Assembly: GCA_001805645.1 (NCBI GenBank)
Contig: MHGQ01000057.1
Coordinates: forward strand, 1-43,906
DNA length: 43,906 nucleotides
Origin: Omnitrophica WOR_2 bacterium RIFCSPHIGHO2_02_FULL_50_17
Lineage (GTDB): Bacteria; Omnitrophota; Gorgyraeia; Zapsychrales; Zapsychraceae
Reading direction: 5' to 3'
The translations under genes were made by a program, and so were the position numbers. How positions within the stretch are numbered: the first letter of the stretch is position 1; every line of letters starts with the position of its first letter. The notes beneath the pieces are model-generated. The model had not been told where the DNA came from and ran no database searches. It was given only the letters and a program-made list of their open reading frames with translations. Below, one piece after another: positions 41,857 through 43,906 of this stretch.

Positions 41857-43035
41857 TTAAAGGAAGGTAAGAACGCGGTTATTCATCTCCTTGACGTCAA
41901 TTTTAGCGCTCGGCCTGCAAAGATAATATCCTTGTCCTGCATCAACGCCGAGACCCATGACGATTTTCAAGTCTTCTTTGTTCTCAATCCCTTCAGCGAT
42001 AGACAGAATATTGTTTTCTTGGCAAAACGCCACAATAAACTTAATAATGCTTCTTTTAAAAGGATCTTTGTTCAATTCATTGACAATATGCCGGTCAATT
42101 TTGACCACCTCGGGCTTAATCTCCACAATGGACTCCAGACTCGCATATCCTCCGCCGACATCATCCACGGCAAATTTAAAGCCATGCTCGCGGAAACAGC
42201 GCAGATATTCGTAGAATACCTTAAAGTCGGAAATAGCGGAGCGTTCGGTGATCTCCAATATCACATTGCCCACATTAAAAGAACTCTTTTCAAATAAAGT
42301 CTTGATCGCGGAAAATTGGGGGCCTTCTACCAGATAGGGACTGCAATTTAAGAATAACTTTTCCTCTTTCAGAAAAGACGAGGCACATTCAACAGCCTTT
42401 TTCCAAGAGAGCATCTCTAGGTCATGATAAAACCCGTAATGGATAGCCGCCTTAAAAAGCAAATCCGGACTCGAGAGCATAGTGTTGGTTTTTGGCCGCC
42501 CCAAGGCCTCGAAACCAAACAACTTGAACGGCTTCAAGAGAAAGATGGGCTGAAAAAACGGGTCGATGAGCCCCTCATCGATAATCCTTCTGATTTCGCA
42601 GATGACCGCTTTCTCTCCATTGACGAAGAGTCTGCCGTTTCTTAAGATTGGGCCTCTGCGCATCACGGCTTCCATACGCGCCACCAATTCTTCATATTCG
42701 AAAGGTTTAGTGAGGTAATCATCGGCGCCGAGATACAAAGCCTCCACGATATCCCCTGAAAGGAGTTTGGCGCTGAGAATGATGATGGGGATTTGCTTGG
42801 TGATCTGGTCATCTTTGAGTCTGCGGCAAACTTCAAAACCGCCTTTATCAGGCAGGATAAGGTCCAATAAAATAAGATCTGTTGTATCTGTAATTTTGTC
42901 AAAGGCTTCTTTGCCCGAGCGGGCGATACGCACTTCATACCCGCGGGTCTCAAGAAGCATGGTGAGCATTTGTGTCGCGGAAGGATCATCATCGACAAGC
43001 AGGATACTCTTGCGACTGTTCACTTTTTCTATCAT
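41857..43035 (-). CDS. Response regulator with EAL c-di-GMP phosphodiesterase domain
   Basis: 392 residues from the ATG at 43035, which lies six bases after GGAAGG (ATG 43041 is too close). Receiver domain, about 9-120: acidic pocket D15-D17, phosphorylation site D58 (LILLDLILPD), S88, K110 (YLTKPF). EAL domain, about 150-392: E176 in FEALGR, N230 in LFLNCSP, E261 in EITERS, D291-D292 in AVDDVGGGYAS, K312 in KIDR, E348/E351 in AEGIEN and Q368 in GQGYYLCRP. All catalytic metal and substrate positions are present, so it should be an active phosphodiesterase. No cognate histidine kinase is in the window. Confidence 0.92.
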   Translation of the reverse strand: MIEKVNSRKSILLVDDDPSATQMLTMLLETRGYEVRIARSGKEAFDKITDTTDLILLDLILPDKGGFEVCRRLKDDQITKQIPIIILSAKLLSGDIVEALYLGADDYLTKPFEYEELVARMEAVMRRGPILRNGRLFVNGEKAVICEIRRIIDEGLIDPFFQPIFLLKPFKLFGFEALGRPKTNTMLSSPDLLFKAAIHYGFYHDLEMLSWKKAVECASSFLKEEKLFLNCSPYLVEGPQFSAIKTLFEKSSFNVGNVILEITERSAISDFKVFYEYLRCFREHGFKFAVDDVGGGYASLESIVEIKPEVVKIDRHIVNELNKDPFKRSIIKFIVAFCQENNILSIAEGIENKEDLKIVMGLGVDAGQGYYLCRPSAKIDVKEMNNRVLTFL

Positions 43036-43144
43036 TCCCATCCTTCCTAAAAAGAGACTATAGACTCAGCCGTTTCTTATTCTAAGCCAAAAACGATCCA
43101 CTTTTAGTATACCTCATAATTAAATCCATAGCGAGGAAAGGTTA

Positions 43145-43291
43145 ATGGAAAAGACAAAATTTAAGAAATTTTGTTTAATTCGAAAGGCTATTTATATCAA
43201 AGAGTTAAGCAGGCTGCACATCTTGCAGACGAAAGCGTTTTCAATTTTAAGGCCGTTGAGGCACCCGCTTAACTCATTTGCACTTTCTTAG
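43145..43291 (+). CDS. Possible small ORF of unknown function
   Basis: 48 residues, basic (MEKTKFKKFCLIRKAIYIKE then LSRLHILQTK). AGGAAAGG lies close before the ATG. It lies between the EAL gene and the insertion sequence and matches nothing I know; it may be chance. The rest of 43036-43349 shows only a short hairpin, CAAAATTT-AAG-AAATTTTG (43155-43173). Confidence 0.25.
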   Translation: MEKTKFKKFCLIRKAIYIKELSRLHILQTKAFSILRPLRHPLNSFALS

Positions 43292-43349
43292 GCAGGCAAA
43301 CGTAGTTTACCATGACTTGGGGGATTTTGCAAGGACTGGACTGGAGGAG

Positions 43350-43906
43350 TGTCATTTACGAATTAAAAGTAGACACTTTTAGACGAATTTTTGATTCAAA
43401 AGTAGACACCTTAAATGAGCCCCCAATAGGCCATACTTGGAAGAAAAAGGAGATTCCAGGATGGCCACTCAAATCCACAAAAAGTTTACCAATGAACAGG
43501 TCAAAGAGCTTTTACAGAAATACCTTAACAAAGGGATCGAACGAAAATATGTTGAACAAATCCTCGGCATCAAAAAAGCCATGTTCTTCCGGCTCCTTCA
43601 GTCTTACCGAAGCAATCCTGAGACATTCTCCGTCGAGTATAAACGGTCGGGCGCGGCAAAACGTATAGCGCCTGAGGTCAAAAATAATATCATCAAAGAA
43701 CTTACCATAGACAAAAAGGCCATCCAGAACAAAGACATTCCGCTTTACCGGTACAACTATAGTTACATCCAAAGACAGCTGGAAGAAAAACACGGACAAT
43801 CAGCCGCCGTATCAACCATCATTCAATACGCCAAAGACAATGGATTTTATTTACCCAAACGCTCTAAGCCTAAAGCCCATGACCGGGAGGTTCTAACCAC
43901 CCATGC
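43350..43906 (+). mobile_element. Left part of an insertion sequence
   Basis: The probable left end begins TGTCATTTACGAATT at 43350. The 12-mer AAAAGTAGACAC is repeated at 43365-43376 and 43398-43409, exactly 33 bp apart, as expected for transposase binding sites. A transposase gene follows. The right end lies beyond the window, so length, target duplication and family cannot be fixed. Confidence 0.7.
43461..43906 (+). CDS. Transposase, N-terminal part (runs off the window)
   Basis: 148 residues are visible. The N-terminal region (TNEQVKELLQKYLNKGIERK, YVEQILGIKKAMFFRLLQSY) looks like a helix-turn-helix DNA-binding domain, followed by YSYIQRQLEEKHGQSAAVST and GFYLPKRSKPKAHDRE, like the linker before an rve-type DDE catalytic domain, which would lie past the right edge. 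AAAGGAG precedes the ATG by eight bases. It is the only confident plus-strand gene in the window. Confidence 0.8.
   Translation, partial: MATQIHKKFTNEQVKELLQKYLNKGIERKYVEQILGIKKAMFFRLLQSYRSNPETFSVEYKRSGAAKRIAPEVKNNIIKELTIDKKAIQNKDIPLYRYNYSYIQRQLEEKHGQSAAVSTIIQYAKDNGFYLPKRSKPKAHDREVLTTH

Noticed and set aside
43050-43140. TATACT as the promoter of the REC-EAL gene
   Set aside because: A -10-like TATACT is present on the minus strand, but no acceptable -35 lies at the right distance and there is no extended -10.
1-43906. CRISPR array, rRNA genes or an origin
   Set aside because: No regularly spaced repeats, rRNA signatures or DnaA-box clusters were seen.

Overview
The window is about 44 kb of bacterial chromosome, nearly all of it transcribed on the minus strand. 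It looks like a Gram-negative-type bacterium with an outer membrane: there is a secretin, an ExbB/ExbD motor and a type IV pilus assembly system. The recA-recX-alaS order, the DapL route to lysine, many small GC-rich hairpin repeats and several orphan genes resemble genomes of uncultured lineages such as Candidatus Omnitrophota. That placement is an inference from general knowledge, not something a search has shown.

Layout, left to right. 1-2333: alaS (partial), recX and recA behind a consensus promoter. 2369-5097: a membrane glycosyltransferase/TPR protein, rsmE and tRNA-Ala(CGC) with its promoter. 5098-5319: a repeat-bounded MITE-like insert. 5360-16118: a type IV pilus locus. Read in its transcription direction it is an excisionase-like HTH gene, a pilM-pilN fusion, pilO, pilP-like, secretin, pilB and pilC, then a separate riboswitch-controlled unit with five (pseudo)pilin genes. 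16254-21062: a TPR protein, ExbB, ExbD, a TonB-like anchor, a zinc-ribbon membrane protein and a PilX-like protein. 21145-27749: uvrA, a tandem-repeat basic protein, nadX, panC, folK and dapL. 27760-28225: a ribbon-helix-helix/nucleotidyltransferase pair. 28283-31956: dapB, dapA, dapF and lysA. 31963-32633: a two-gene cassette of unknown function. 32665-40683: argH, a small membrane protein, argG, argF, argD, argB, argJ and argC. 40752-41779: rpsI and rplM. 41857-43035: a REC-EAL response regulator. 43350-end: the left end of an insertion sequence on the plus strand.

The most notable system is cyclic-di-GMP control of the pilus. Upstream of the first pilin gene lies a consensus-like promoter, a class I c-di-GMP (GEMM) aptamer at 8032-8158 and an intrinsic terminator at 7970-8003. 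The aptamer's P3 arm is enlarged by two mutually inverted hairpin repeats, and the predicted 5' end of the transcript is complementary to one arm of the terminator. The PilB motor ATPase carries two 24-residue MshEN c-di-GMP-binding motifs separated by exactly five residues. A REC-EAL phosphodiesterase with intact catalytic residues lies in the same window. The second messenger may therefore act on both pilin transcription and pilus motor activity.

The biosynthetic half is a compact amino-acid supercluster. Start/stop overlaps (ATGA, TGATG) link lysA-dapF-dapA-dapB and argD-argF-argG, suggesting translational coupling. Lysine appears to be made by the diaminopimelate aminotransferase route (DapL) and arginine by the acetyl-recycling route (ArgJ, with an ArgB that has an arginine-sensing-type N-terminal helix). 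No CRISPR array or rRNA gene was seen.
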